A DNA stretch of 64,000 nucleotides from Lepidostoma basale (GCA_022606425.2 JAHDVF020000577.1:1-64000), one strand, 5' to 3'; counted from the first letter of the stretch, positions 32,172 to 43,435 are shown. The notes: a model not told the origin generated them from the sequence alone. Numbers and translations: made by a program.

Positions 32172-32352
32172 GTATACAACAGGTCGTTTGAGCCCAATTA
32201 CTGTATACTTTTTTTACCTAGTATATTAATTCTCATGACGTCTGAAAGGTAGCTAATCTATCGTGAATTCTATACCACATCAAAGACAGTGCAAAAATCC
32301 CAATGCCATCGCCGGGAATCCAATGCAGGACATTCAATGTGGCAGTCGTTAA
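32172..32352 (-). mobile_element. SINE S1 copy
   Basis: Reverse: GCCATCGCCGGGAATCCAAT is the decayed box B; CACATCAAAGACAGTGCAAA and the CAACAGGTCGTTTGAGCCCA end match S1 copies at 39829, 40433 and 48135. Confidence 0.65.
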
Positions 32353-33094
32353 TTTTTTAGATATCGAAGATGGCCACTTTTATAAATAGTTTTTTTTTAT
32401 GTAATATTTTCCTATTCACATAATCTGCCTTCGTTTTTTTAACCTTTCTTCTTTAATCCATTAAATCTATATATCCAAAACATTTGGGTGGCACTTTCGT
32501 AACTTTATTTAATACGTATTTATATGTTTATATTCCTTCCTTATATCTTGCATATATAATAACAGACGTAAGCGGAACGAAACTCATCATACCAGTCTCA
32601 CACAGAGTTACTACTAATTTAATCTTAGTTTGCAGTTAAAAACTGCTTGGGAGACGCAGCGTGGCGTCTAGTTAGTTAGTTTCGTAATCCGTCAATGTAT
32701 ATCTTCCTGTCTTTAACGATTGAGTGAAGACATCAGCAGTCAACCTTTGATTACAACCATCGAAGATCGGATATTGAATAGATCGGCAATAACACGTTTA
32801 CCAAAGTAACGGCACGGCACGTCGACTTGTCAAACAAACGGCATATCAGCGTTCGAGGAGGTTCGGATTTGTAGTAATGTTCGCGATAGGACGGCATTTT
32901 ATCGTAACGACTATTCCCTATTAGCGGTATGGCGTTTATGCGTTTATACTCGTATAAATATTTTTCGTTTGTTTATTTGCATAACTTTTTAGCACTTTTT
33001 TATTCGACTCCGTGTCGCGTTTTTTTGCGACAATTCACTATAGCCAGGTGGCAAATGCTAATTAAAATAAGTATGTATTAATTAAAAAAAAAAC
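32353..33094. other. Low-copy sequence with LINE R tail remnant
   Basis: A TAGTTAGTTAGTT tail with GGGAGACGCAGCGTGGCG at about 32650-32686 is a degraded R 3' end. The rest is unrecognised, including a moderately GC-rich part at 32760-32930. Confidence 0.35.
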
Positions 33095-33700
33095 TCAACT
33101 AACTATCCATCACGCCGTCTCCCCTAAGGGGTAGGCAGAAAGAATAGACTGCCACACTTTTCTTTCTTGATATTTTTCTCTCGCTTCCTCAACATTCATA
33201 CATTTTGTCATGCACGCGCGTCGATTTCTCTGACTCCTCACGTGTCCGACATTCAATATTTGATATATTTGATTGTGCCACGTTTTCCTCGATCTTCCCC
33301 TATTTCTAGTTCCATTTACATCGTTAACCGTTCTTTCTTCATTCATTCTTTCCATGTGTCCAAACCACCTTAATGATCCTTTCATTATTTTGTTCATAAC
33401 ACCATCATTCGCACCGCATTCACTTCTTATATTTTCATTGGACACTCTATCATACAGAGTATTACACATTCGTCTAAGAGATCTCATCTCTACTGCATTT
33501 ATTCTACTTTTATCATTATTTGCCAGTTCCATGCTTGCATACATAAGGGTCTGTACAAGAACACGATTGTGCACTGCCATTTTAGCTTTTTTGAAAAGAT
33601 TTTTGTTTGCGATGACAACTTTAAGTGCACCATTCACTTTGTTGCCTGCCCCAACCTTTATTTTAATATCGCTCTCCACAAAACATTTAAACACTCCATG
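33095..33700 (-). pseudogene. LINE R, longest surviving frame (194 codons)
   Basis: Minus frame in order: VIANKNLFKKAKMAVHNRVL, TLMYASMELANNDKSR (normally MYGSEAW), INAVEMRSLRRMC, IRSECGAN, MKGSLRWFGHMERM, GTRNRGRSRKTWHNQIYQIL, NVGHVRSQRNRRACMTKCM, NVEEAREKYQERKVWQSILS, AYPLGETA. It covers the post-palm domain and C-terminus and runs into the reversed TTAG-type tail at 33093-33120. No palm or endonuclease; 5'-truncated. Confidence 0.75.
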
Positions 33701-33959
33701 TTAACATTTATTAACATTTAATAATGATTTTAATATCTTCTAACTATGGTAACACTTTCCTAGGTGGCATTTTTCGAACTCAGTATAATCTAAAATATAA
33801 ATAATATAAAATAGGGAACGGGGAACAAGGTGATCAAAACGTATCTTTAAGTGTATTAATTTAAAATTAAATATCTTATATCACATATTTTCACTTAAAA
33901 TTCAGTTAAAATTTTAGTAAACTTTTATAATACGTTTCACAATTTATGTTTTCAACGTT
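33701..33959. other. No feature recognised
   Basis: AT-rich. Confidence 0.3.
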
Positions 33960-34215
33960 TATTAGTGCGATTAAAAAAAATTATAGATGTTTTGATAGAT
34001 ATTATAACATCTGACAAAACTGACCATATTTTTAAATACAATATTTTAAATATCTATATAATATCACTGAGGAAGGGCTGGGTAGTCAATATCATGTTTG
34101 ATATTTAATTTTAATTTGTTTAAAAAGTGAGTGTTGTATACAACGTACATATAAAAAAAGAAAAATATAAAACTTCTACTATACAAAGTATGGCGAACAT
34201 AGAAGAAAATATAAT
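33960..34215 (+). repeat. Family D element, decayed ribozyme
   Basis: CTGAGGA (34067-34073) is intact but GAAAC has become ATATC and stem II is partly lost. Flanks (ATATTTTAAATATCTATATA, AGTATGGCGAACATAGAAGA) match the other D copies. Confidence 0.55.
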
Positions 34216-34747
34216 AACACTTGACAAATTATAGAGGGCGCCTCCGACGGGAGTATCTGTAACAAGTGTGCAATGATGCGAACTGCGACTCATAAGTAAG
34301 CTGAAAAGGGTTCTTAAAGACTGGGTGCAGTATGAGATACAAGATTTTGCTGTAAAAGATGGAAACTTCGAAGAAAAAACACTTGCCACCTGACTAATAA
34401 ACAAAAGACTCCCGACTCAAGGCGACTTAATATCAATAAATTATTTCTGACGAAATCTATTATGAATAATAAATCAATTGTGCCTCAGTTAGGCAGGCAT
34501 AACAAGCTCTCATTTTGTGGTCGTTGGCAAAGCTGCGGTGAGACGTTCGAACCATCCTTTTTCGCTCAATGTCAAGAATCAATTTATTACCGTAAACCAT
34601 AAAACTGTATAATTTGAATTTACGGTAACTCGTCGACAAAACGGTCTGAGGTTGTTAAGTTTATTATTGATGGGCTCCAAATAAAATTTCGGTTTATGGA
34701 GCAATGTGCCAAATTATTAAAACATCGTGTTAAATTAAAAATTACAT
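34216..34747. other. Low-copy sequence, no gene recognised
   Basis: A 94-codon minus frame (34404-34120) crosses the D flank and has no domain; considered chance. Confidence 0.3.
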
Positions 34748-34995
34748 GTTAATTATGTAAATGGAACCAGAAATAGAGGAAGACCGAGGAAAACGTGGCA
34801 CGATCAAATAAATCAAATATTGAATGTCGGCCATGTGAGGTGTCAGAAAAATCGACGCGCGTGCATGACACGATGTTTGAATGTTGAGGAAGCAGGAGAA
34901 ATATGTCAGGAAAGAAAAGTGTGGCAGTCCATTATTTCTGCCTACCCCTTTGGGGAGACGGCGTGATGGTTAGTTAGTTAGTTAGTTCGTATATT
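34748..34995 (+). pseudogene. LINE R 3' fragment with tail
   Basis: Plus strand: NGTRNRGRPRKTWHDQINQI, NVGHVR, then CTACCCCTTTGGGGAGACGG and GTTAGTTAGTTAGTTAGTT. One of the cleanest R 3' ends. Confidence 0.7.
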
Positions 34996-35029
34996 TTTTA
35001 TATGTCCATTTTTCCATTAATCTTAATAC

Positions 35030-35200
35030 TCCCGTAGACTTTCACAGTTGGTAGCAACATATTTTTTGGGATCTTGGGAAAATCCGTGTAACTCGTCTTT
35101 CTGAACCGGCGTTTCGGAGATCGTTACAGTCTCCATCTTCAGGGTGGTTATGATAACAACCACCGTAATACAGATTTTTCCAAAATCCCATAAAAACATA
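35030..35200. repeat. Family G element, inverted flanks
   Basis: TTGGGATCTTGGGAAAATCC at 35066 is inverted as TTTTTCCAAAATCCCAT at 35175. One intact minus module lies between (separate entry). Confidence 0.6.
35098..35150 (-). ncRNA. Hammerhead ribozyme, family G, intact core
   Basis: Minus: CTGAAGA (35136-35142), T, GGAGA/TCTCC stem II with a nine-nt loop (35116-35134), GAAAC (35111-35115), GCCG loop, GTT (35104-35106; U at position 17 is allowed). Stem I is poor here (C opposite C at the first pair), so activity is uncertain despite the intact core. Confidence 0.55.
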
Positions 35201-35389
35201 AGCTTAATGTTATTTTCAACTTATTTATCTATAGAATCCTACTACTACTCAAAAGTAAAAATTTATTGTTCTGTAATTTCACAATGCTCTGCTTTTTTTT
35301 TCTCGTCTATTAAATTTTAATTCATTATTCTCATGTATGATCTTGGTGATACTGAAATTATTTTTTTCAATATTATGTAATAAATGCTA
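35201..35389. other. No feature recognised
   Basis: AT-rich. Confidence 0.3.
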
Positions 35390-35520
35390 ATAAAAACATA
35401 TGTTTTAGAATGACATTTTTCGCTTTCGAAAGGCGAAACATGTCATTACCATAAATTATAATAAAACAAACGTTTTCGTTCGTATTAATTATTTCATATA
35501 GAGTTTAAGACATCACTGTT
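35390..35520 (+). repeat. Family A collapsed pair
   Basis: TGACATTTTTCGCTTTCGAA then AGGCGAAACATGTCATTACC: the two modules have been joined through a shortened apex, keeping GAAAC-AT-GTC on plus. Confidence 0.55.
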
Positions 35521-35554
35521 CAATAAACGATAAATTATATTAAATATTATTTAT

Positions 35555-35790
35555 TGTTTCTTGAACAATGATGTAAAACTTCAAATTAAATAATTAATAC
35601 GAATGAAAACGTCAGTTTTCTAAAAGATTTATAATATTTTACGGGAATAACATGATTCGCCCTTCTAAGGCATTATCAAATGTTATTGTAAACATTTGAT
35701 AAGGCCTTAGAAGGGCGAAACATGTTATTCCCATAAAATATAATAAAACTTCTAGAAAACCGACGTTTTCATTCGAATTAATATAATTAA
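35555..35790. repeat. Family A full-length inverted pair
   Basis: Reads from TTATTGTTTCTTGAACAATG through both modules (minus ATGATTCGCCC; plus TTTGATAAGGCCTTAG then GGGCGAAACATGTTATT) to TCATTCGAATTAAT. This shows the full A plan: two arms of about 110 nt with a module each. Plus: TTGATAA (35695-35701), GAAAC, AT, GTT. Confidence 0.7.
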
Positions 35791-36369
35791 ATCACAAAAA
35801 ACTTCAGTTAAAAATACTAACAAATCTATCAGAAATATTTTTACTATAACAGATATTGTTAGATAAATTGCTTAGTGATGAAAACATGGCCATCTTTTAC
35901 TGCTCCTCGTTTACCTCCTAACCCGATACCGCCCCCATCGGAAGGTTCATCCCCCCCCCCCCTAGGGGGCGGTGCCGCCCCGATAGGAACCTACGATACA
36001 TATAAAAAATCGATTTAAAAATACTTGATACAAATATTATATAAAATTTGTTGTGGTGACCCTGATTTGGTACTAAAACAATTCTTTCTATTATGACAAA
36101 CCACAAGTGAGTAATTCTTTCGGGTCATTGCCCCTTGATACGTTTTTTTGTATGATGTAATACGATAATGTACTGAATTATTCTAATTTATGCACTCAAA
36201 TTTAATGTTTGGCAATGAGAAAATTAATTTAAGCATTTAGTCAAAAGCGGACTAATTTGGATTCAACCAAAGGCAGACTAATATTTATTAATAAAAAAAT
36301 CGTCTAACATCAAAAGAACATTATTTATTTTGACAAGTTTAGAGAAAGGACCAGAATCGCGTATTAATA
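35791..36369. other. No gene; GC-rich palindromic island
   Basis: About 35930-35990 holds a C13 run followed by GGGGGCGGTGCCGCCCCG, strikingly GC-rich in this AT-rich region. No repeat relatives in the window. Confidence 0.4.
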
Positions 36370-36445
36370 ATTAATTATTCAATCAATACGAATGAAAACG
36401 TATGTTTTCTATAAATGTTAGTGTGTTGAATGGGAATGACATACT
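36370..36445 (-). repeat. Family A arm remnant
   Basis: CAATACGAATGAAAACGTAT and TGAATGGGAATGACATACTT; module deleted. Confidence 0.4.
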
Positions 36446-36499
36446 TAAAGCAATTATCAAGAAGATTGAAGGAAACGTGGTACGATCAAATTAATTTTC

Positions 36500-36810
36500 T
36501 TCTTCTTCCTTATTGTAGACCTATGTGGTTTGTTCTCCAGGGTGTTGCTCCTCAGAGTTGTGAGAGCTCTCAGATGTGGTATCAGAGAGTTTAAGGTATT
36601 TTTAGCACACAGCCCGGAGAGATCAGGACAACCTTGGAATGTCATCAGAAGAGGAAAGCGACTACAAGGACGACCACCTAGCAGTTGGTCCGATCAAATC
36701 AGGGAGTTGACTGATCTCTCATTAGCTGCAGCCTGGAGCCTGGTAACAGGTGCGCATGACGTGCGTGGTCAATGGTTTACGGGATGGATCTGCGAAAGTA
36801 ATTCGCAATC
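36500..36810 (+). pseudogene. LINE C-terminal fragment
   Basis: The plus frame has SGQPWNVIRRGKRLQGRPPS, SWSDQIRELTDLSLAAAWSL, VTGAHDVRGQW: the G-R-P-x-x-x-W-x-D-[DQ]-[IL] motif of LINE tails. It is preceded by a short R trace at 36467. Confidence 0.65.
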
Positions 36811-37549
36811 CACTCAATGCGCGTGGCCAAGAACATCCCTATATTATTTTGATTTTTTTACTGATTATTGTTGTATATCATACCATGAAACTAATTGTGA
36901 AATTTGGTTTAATTTCGTGAATATTTCATGAGTTTATATATTATAATAATCACAAAACGTCACTGAAACCACCTTACACCCATAGGTTTCGAAAAATGCA
37001 GGATATTAATCATCAATTCTCAATTAAGCAATCGTAATGATTGTAATTAATAAATAGGCTTCCATAAGCGGAGCGGATAAGAAAAGAGTGTTCCAGATAA
37101 CAATAATTAAGATATAGAATCAGTTAACCGTTTAATTAAATGCAGCAGCCCACGTAAAGTGGTGCTTGCTATAAATTCAAGTGTCCGAGTGCAATTAAAA
37201 TTTACGTTCTCGGTATGTTGTTATGTTGCTAGGCCCAAGTCTAGTTAGCGAGATACACGTGAATGAGATTATCCGTTTCGAACCACTTTTAATTGAATAT
37301 GACTTATGCTATCTCAAAATGCTATCTTTAAGTTGTTTCATATGTTGTTAGTTATAATGACTAATAAGTAATACCGACTCCAACTTTTGCTCTTTTCCTA
37401 AACACATGTTAGGAGTTATGTAATATATACTTATTTTAAATTATACTCCATTAAAAACAAGCGTGTTACATAATAAAATATGATGTAGTAATAATCAACT
37501 TAGGTTACATTAACCAAAAGTGATTATTTAGTGTATTAATTGACATCAT
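36811..37549. other. Low-copy sequence, no gene recognised
   Basis: No shared repeat or credible frame. Confidence 0.3.
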
Positions 37550-37815
37550 CCACCGGGTGGTGACTTTAAATGGCAATAGGCATCTCACGTAGCCAGAAGC
37601 TCAGACGAAAAGTGGACAAGAAGACTGCTGACTTGGAGACCGCGGACGGCAAAGAGAAGGGCAAGGCAACCGCAACTACGGTGGAAGGACGATCTGAACA
37701 CACACGTCGGAATAACCTGGATGCAGTCTGCACAGGACAGAGTGACATGGAAGCGAATGGAGGAGGCCTTTGTCCAGGAGTGGACGGGAATAGGCTGAGT
37801 TAGAAGAAGAAGAAG
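37550..37815 (+). pseudogene. LINE L3 C-terminal fragment
   Basis: The informative plus frame is HVARSSDEKWTRRLLTWRPR, TAKRRARQPQLRWKDDLNTH, VGITWMQSAQDRVTWKRMEE, AFVQEWTGIG, stop. It matches the minus-strand copies at 60065-60800. The longer MAIGISRSQ frame is a shadow in another phase. An AAGAAGAAGAAG tail follows the stop. Confidence 0.75.
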
Positions 37816-37849
37816 TATGAATTATCGTTTTTAATACTATCTATATATT

Positions 37850-38045
37850 TAATACGAATGACAACGTATATTTCGTTAAATGTTTTTTTTAATTTGACAT
37901 GACATATGACAAATTTCGCATTTATCAATAATATCAAATATCAACATTTGATAATATCTAAGCAAAGTGAAACATTTGATTTCCTTAAAATATTATAAAA
38001 CTTCTATAAAACAGTAATTGTATTTAGTATTTAATATGAAGTTTT
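37850..38045. repeat. Family A inverted pair, decayed
   Basis: TTAATACGAATGACAACGTA on the left, ACATTTGATAATATCTAAGC then AAAGTGAAACATTTGAT at the right module; arms heavily mutated. Confidence 0.5.
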
Positions 38046-38734
38046 ACAGAAAATAGAGAAAAATTACTATTTTTGTCCTTGCGATAAAATACTTTGATTA
38101 TACTGAAACCAATTGTAAAAAATACATATTTTGGTAATTTCCATATCAAACAATTAAACTCTAAAAAGACAAGAAAATATTTAATTATTTTAAAAATTTC
38201 GGCCACCCCTACACCGGCTACAATACTTTACGAGGCGTCCTACTGTTTTCATAAGAACAAAAGGAAACAAAACAAACAACTTGTGTATTTATCAAATGAG
38301 ACATAAAAAAGAAATAAATATTTATTGATTCAATACAATTGCGAAGAAATTAACGTCAAAATGAAATATAGAAGTGTTCAACATGGAAAATTATCGTAAA
38401 ATCTAACATTGTTTTATGGAACGTGTGTCCAAATAGTTTAATTTGGTGTTAATGGCGTTACATTAATCAGCATGTGGTCGGATATCGATGGATTTGGGAT
38501 ACATAAAAGTGCTGTTGGTCATGTATCTAATTTCGCAGGAAATGGAAAATATTCCAATATCAATAACAAGTCCTCAATCTTTCTCAGACTTGTATCTAAT
38601 AATTGTAAATATCAAGTAATTTATTAGTATTAATGAGTGTTTCAAAAGCACCTAAATTTTTTTTAATTTTTTACATTTATAGAAGTAAAATCTAAGAATA
38701 ATACCAGTAATTTAGTGAAAAATTCATTAAATAG
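38046..38734. other. Low-copy sequence, no gene recognised
   Basis: AT-rich. Short frames on both strands at 38024-38306 are mutual shadows. Confidence 0.3.
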
Positions 38735-39140
38735 TCAATTGTTTTGGCCGAAACACTACGATACCTTAACATTTTAAACTATTAAATTAAATAACTTCTT
38801 ACATATTTTATATTAATTCAAAAAACTTTGTTTTATATCAAAATTTAGTTAGGTATCTAAATATTTTAATTTAAAGAACGGTTAGTTACTGTTTATAAGA
38901 GAAAATATTAAAGGTAGAAAATATAATAATAATAAAAAATAAATAAACAATAATTAGAATATATAAAAAATGTTAAAATATCATAGTGTTTCGGCTAAAA
39001 CAATAGACAATTTAAATAACTTTGTTTTATGTATCACAATTGTATTTATTTTAGGCAACAGCTATTTTGTCAACCTATATTGGCATCATCAGGATTTACA
39101 ATAATTAATCAAATGTCAAATTTTCGTGATTTTTCATTCC
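38735..39140. repeat. Family B copies, decayed ribozyme
   Basis: GTTTTGGCCGAAACACTACG at 38750 and AGTGTTTCGGCTAAAACAAT at 38984 are B termini in opposite orientation. The minus module has CTGATGA (39086-39092), T, GCCAAT/GTTGAC partly paired, AAAAT for GAAAC and GTT: core 5' strand intact, 3' strand mutated. Confidence 0.6.
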
Positions 39141-39400
39141 TTCCTTGGTCTTCCACAGCTTTCTTCTCTTTCTAATTACACTGCTTGGATACAACATTTA
39201 GACCATTATTCCCTCGTTTATTCGTTCCCTATATCCAAACCACCTTAGGTATCATTTTTTAATTTTACTTAAAATGCAATCATCTGTCTTACAATTTTTA
39301 CATATAATCTCATCTCTACGACATTTATTCTACTTTCATCTTTAATCTGAAAGCTCTTAGCTTTGCATCCATTATTGAGGGTTATTATTCTATTATTTTT
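39141..39400 (-). pseudogene. LINE R-like fragment, highly degraded
   Basis: CCTTGGTCTTCCACAGCTTT, CCATATCCAAACCACC-like and TTTATTCTACTTTCATC in the expected R order on the minus strand. Confidence 0.45.
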
Positions 39401-39409
39401 ATAATTATA

Positions 39410-39830
39410 ACTAACTAACTAACTAACCATCACGCCGTCTCCCCGAAGTGGTAGGCAGAAATAATGGACTGCCACACTTTTCTTTCCTGACATATTACTC
39501 TCCCTTCCTCAACATTCATACATCGTGTCATGCACGCGCGTCGATTTCTCTGACATTTAATATTTGATTTATTTGATCTTGCCAAGTTTTCCTCGGTCTT
39601 CCCATATTTCTGGTTCCATTTACAACTTATAATTTTTTTACCATTATTTCTTCATTCATTCTTTTCATGTGTTCAAAACATCTTAATGATCCTTTCATTA
39701 TTTTGTTTATAACACCATAATTCGCACCGCATTCACTTCTTATATTTTCATTCGACACTCTTTCATACACAGAGTATCCATACATTCGTCTAAGAGATCT
39801 CATTTCTACTGCATTTATTCTACTTTCAAA
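39410..39830 (-). pseudogene. LINE R fragment
   Basis: Begins with the reversed tail ACTAACTAACTAACCATCAC. Coding remnants resemble 33095-33700, with a deletion around the RNRRACM segment. Ends at TTTATTCTACTTTC, where SINE S1 abuts. Confidence 0.65.
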
Positions 39831-39992
39831 TCGATGTAAAGGGTGTAGCTATCATATCGATTCTCGCAACATACAATATCTAGTTAATCTATCGCCATTT
39901 TATTGTCACGTGAATTCTGCACTAGATCAAAGACAGTGTGACAATCACACTGCTATCTCCGGAAATCGAAATCGGGTTCTTCGGGGTTGGCA
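39829..39992 (-). mobile_element. SINE S1 copy
   Basis: AAATCGATGTAAAGGGTG to GATCAAAGACAGTGTGACAA, then a decayed box B (AATCGAAATCGGGTTC). It abuts the LINE R end exactly, suggesting insertion there. Confidence 0.65.
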
Positions 39993-40432
39993 CTCCAACT
40001 CCATTTTGTACTGCAATTAAAAATTGTATAGAAATAAGTATTGTATACAAATTATTGTGTGTCAGTAAAATTTCGCAAAAAAATGCGATTCGTGTCAGCT
40101 AACAAATTATCCAAAATAGCATTGGTCCATTATCACACTCGTGGCAGCGTTTAGTTGGTCTCCCGCGCGCCGTTCTGACGCCGTCCTGACGCCGAGCAGG
40201 ATTCCAGCGCCCGGTGTTTTAAATCATCATTATTTTGACAGGCGCGTGGTAATCTGACATAGGTAAAACATATCTGATCCGATGCCATCTCTCGTGGACT
40301 CTGGCGACTAGTAACAGCAGAGTCGAACGCAGGAATTGAGTCCATTTTTCTTCTATTTCCCATTTTTTAATTAACATATGTATACCTTAGTTATTACTAT
40401 CATTATTATTTTGTTAAATCGCTCTTTATATC
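39993..40432. other. Low-copy sequence, no gene recognised
   Basis: A 70-codon minus frame (40363-40151) is less AT-biased but has no recognised domain. Confidence 0.3.
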
Positions 40433-40648
40433 ATGACAACATGAGCCAAATCGATGTAAAGGTGATTATAGTTATCATAGTGATTCTCGTGACATGTGAT
40501 ATGTAGCTAATCTATCGGATTTTATTGTCATGTGAATTCTACACCAGACCAAAGACAGTGTGACAATCACACAGCCCTCGCCGGGAATCGAACCCGGAAC
40601 CTTCGGGCTGGCAGTCAATGCACTCACCACTCGGCCACGAAGGTCGCC
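40433..40648 (-). mobile_element. SINE S1, best copy
   Basis: Minus strand starts GGCGACCTTCGTGGCCGAGT (box A TGGCCGAGTGG), then GGGTTCGATTCCCGG-type box B (reverse at 40581-40595). The body includes CACTGTCTTTGGTCTGGTG. The head would not fold as a tRNA: the expected acceptor strands do not pair. The 67-codon minus frame here is a by-product. Confidence 0.75.
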
Positions 40649-40859
40649 TATTATTATTTTTAAATAATACATTATCAAAACATTTTTACGGTGCGCAATT
40701 CGAATAAAAAAGTAAGGCTTTGCATTAAGGAAATCTTAAATCATTTTTTCTACTCATAGATTGGCATGGGAATTTCATTACTGTTCATTTGCATCGAATG
40801 TTATTGAGACCATCATTTGAGTCTGGTTTAAAAAAAATGTTAGAAAGAAAAATATTTTT
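40649..40859. other. No feature recognised
   Basis: AT-rich. Confidence 0.3.
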
Positions 40860-41400
40860 TCTTATATGTTTTATTCGTCTTTTTTTATATAGGTACTTTT
40901 ATATACAGCACTAACTTTAAAAAAAATTAAATTACAAATAAAACATGTTTAGGATAACCGATCCTTCCTCAGTGATATTATAAAGATACCTATTTAAAAT
41001 ATTATAAAAAAAATTACCAATATGATCATTTTTGACAGATGTTATAAAGATTTATTTTGGAACGTTTATGCTTTTGCTATAACAAATATAATAAATCAAT
41101 TTAAATTTTAAACTAATAATTAAAAATTCTTATTGGGATAAATAAATGAAGCCAAAATAAATCTTCATAACATCTCTCAAAACAGATCGTATTTGTAAAC
41201 AATTGTATAATATTTTAAATATATATCTTTATAATATCACTGAAGAAGGACCGGTTGTCCAAAACATGTCTTATATATTTTTTTAAAGTTAGTGTTATAA
41301 ATACAAAGTATATAAAAAAGAAAATGATAAATAAAAAAATAAAAAAATTGTTTCTTCTATATTCACCATTTGTGTTGCGGATTCATTGAATAATATTAAT
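40860..41400. repeat. Family D inverted pair with nested inverted repeat
   Basis: Minus module about 40943-40975: CTGAGGA intact, stem GGAT/ATCC (both sides changed, pairing kept), TAAAC for GAAAC. Plus module: CTGAAGA (41240-41246), A, GGAC/GTCC, AAAAC (41261-41265, G12 to A), AT, GTC (41268-41270), stem I largely paired. Between them, GTTATAAAGATTTATTTTGG and its inverse near 41145 form a further hairpin. Confidence 0.65.
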
Positions 41401-41424
41401 TTATTTGTAAACAACACTAACTTC

Positions 41425-41490
41425 ACATGTCATTCCCATAAAATATAATAAAACTTCTAGAAAACAGACGTTTTCATTCGTAATTATTAG
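41425..41490 (+). repeat. Family A right arm
   Basis: CACATGTCATTCCCATAAAA to CAGACGTTTTCATTCGTAAT; ribozyme core absent. Confidence 0.5.
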
Positions 41491-41929
41491 CAGAAATATG
41501 TTCTACGCTACGTTATTGTTTAAAACGTCCATACTGTTTATATTTTCTATGAAGCGTTTTGTCCGCGCGTTCAAATCTTTTACTCGCGCTTTTAGAAAAT
41601 CTTCTGCAAACGAGAAATGTTCTAAGGTAATCCAATTCTTAATAAGACAAATTTAACTTAAACAACGTCATTTTTAATTTGCGTCTTGTGTGATGATCCC
41701 AATTCCCATCCTGTTAGATTTCAATACAAAATAGTCGCTCCCATTTCCTAACAAACCCGAAGTTGGTCAAACATAGAAGCCAACGACTGGACATTTTTAG
41801 ATGACAATCAGATATGAAACTTAAGCTCCATGTCTTCTATTTTTTTTCTTGTATTAATTCTATGTTATATGTAGGTAAATATATTTGTTTTAATGTTTCA
41901 TTAATAAATAAAACATATTGTTTGAACTA
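41491..41929. other. Low-copy sequence, no gene recognised
   Basis: No recognised repeat or frame. Confidence 0.3.
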
Positions 41930-42110
41930 ATTTTTAAAACATCCGTTTCCAAGAAGTTTTATATTATGTCAAGGAAGTGTCATATTTCACCTAGCTAGTA
42001 AATTATCGAAGAGTTTTTTATGTTTTCCATACAATACATTTAATAATGATGTGATGACATTAAATAAAATAAGATTTCTAGAAAATTGACATTTTCACTA
42101 ATATTAAATA
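41930..42110. repeat. Family A inverted pair, decayed
   Basis: AAGTGTCATATTTCACCTAG on the left and ATAAGATTTCTAGAAAATTG on the right; modules heavily mutated. Confidence 0.4.
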
Positions 42111-42114
42111 ATAA

Positions 42115-42180
42115 AAAAATCGACAGACTGTTGATGCCAGCGACCCTGGCGAAACCGGTCGCTTTCGAAATTAAGACAAA
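42115..42180 (+). repeat. Family E2 hammerhead-like module
   Basis: CTGTTGA (42128-42134; A6 to U), T, perfect GCCAG/CTGGC stem II with CGACC loop, GAAAC (42151-42155), CG, GTC (42158-42160). A relative on minus is at 63905. Only A6 departs from consensus, and both copies have U there. Confidence 0.6.
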
Positions 42181-42269
42181 AGTGGAAATAGTTAACGAAA
42201 ACATTTCAAATGAACTTCTATCGAAGGATTTCAGTAAAATCATATTTAAATATGAATAAAATGATAGGA

Positions 42270-42545
42270 TCATTAAGGTGCTTTGGACACAGAAATAATA
42301 ACTGAAAAACTAATAGTAAAGAAAGTTTATATGAACGATGCAAACGGAACTAGAAATAGAGTAGAACGTAGCACGATCAAATGAATCAAATATTGAATGT
42401 CGGCCACGTGAAGAGTCGGAGGCAGGGACGTGCATGCATGACACCACGTATAAATGTTGAGGAAGCGAGAGAAATATATGTTAGAAAGAACTGTGTGGTG
42501 GTCCATTCTTTCTGCCTACCCCTTCGGTGAGACGGCGTGATGATT
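42270..42545 (+). pseudogene. LINE R 3' fragment
   Basis: Plus strand from GATCATTAAGGTGCTTTGGA (the LRWFGH region) through NGTRNR, NVGHVKSR to TACCCCTTCGGTGAGACGGC; tail reduced to GATGATTA. Confidence 0.65.
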
Positions 42546-43049
42546 ATTTAAAAACCGGAAGGCGGTTGCCTTAAAACATTCATCTGATAGTATGGTTAAT
42601 GATTTCTTCTTTGGTAGTTCATACAAAGTCCAAGATGCTTTTTGTTCGTCTTCTTGTCACATTGATCATACCCACAGATTGTGATAGAATAAAGCCGGGG
42701 AGCTGTGATGCTTCAAGTCGAATAATGGACCAATTAAAAATCTGACTGACTTAACGGTCCAAGTCATCGTTTCTGCTTCAGGTAAGCGTGCTTTGTTCGT
42801 ATCAATAATCCGTTTAAGAAAACGTTGCATAATTAATGTTAATTAAAAGAGGTCAATAACATATACATATATTACAGTTATCAATCTGTATACGTATTTA
42901 AATCGTTCAATTTGGATATGAATGCTTAGAAAATTCTAGATGGACTCGAAAAAAATTTAAGATGTATATCAGCTGTTTCTAAGCAAAATGCAAAAAGTGA
43001 TTTTCTTGCCTTTCGTACGTTGTTAATTTTCTAAGAAATTTGATACGAT
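42546..43049. other. Low-copy sequence, no gene recognised
   Basis: No recognised repeat or frame. Confidence 0.3.
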
Positions 43050-43435
43050 ATAAATGAAAACGTCTATCTTTCTAAGGCATTATCAAATTTGTAATTTTTG
43101 TATAATGCCTTAGAAGGGCAAAACATGTCATTCCATATAAAATTTATTTAATATGGAGTTTTACATCATTTTTCATGAAACAATAAATATATTCCAGAAG
43201 TTTTATCAAATTTAATGGGAATGACATGTTTTGCCTATCAAATGTAGTGTTAAAGGTGACGTTACTAATTAACATAGATATTGAACGCCTTGCTAAGGCA
43301 TTATAATTAATATTGCCTAAGCAAGACAAAACATGTCACTTCCATAAAATATTATAAAACACTAGAATATATACGTTTTATTCATATTAATAATTTGAAA
43401 TGTAGTTTTACGTCATTATTCAAGAAATAATTAAT
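43050..43435. repeat. Family A cluster of partial modules
   Basis: Successive partial A pieces: ATAATGCCTTAGAAGGGCAA AACATGTC near 43101-43128 (GAAAC to AAAAC), then TGGGAATGACATGTTTTGCC, then GCCTTGCTAAGGCATTATAA and TGCCTAAGCAAGACAAAAC-type modules to 43345, ending in the GTCATTATTCAAGAAATAA terminus. Confidence 0.55.

Noticed and set aside
33273..33704. 143-codon plus frame
   Set aside because: Complementary shadow of the LINE R frame on the minus strand.
40560..40648. Possible tRNA gene on the minus strand
   Set aside because: Boxes A and B are good but acceptor and anticodon stems do not pair, and the sequence recurs with a constant non-tRNA body, so it is a SINE head.
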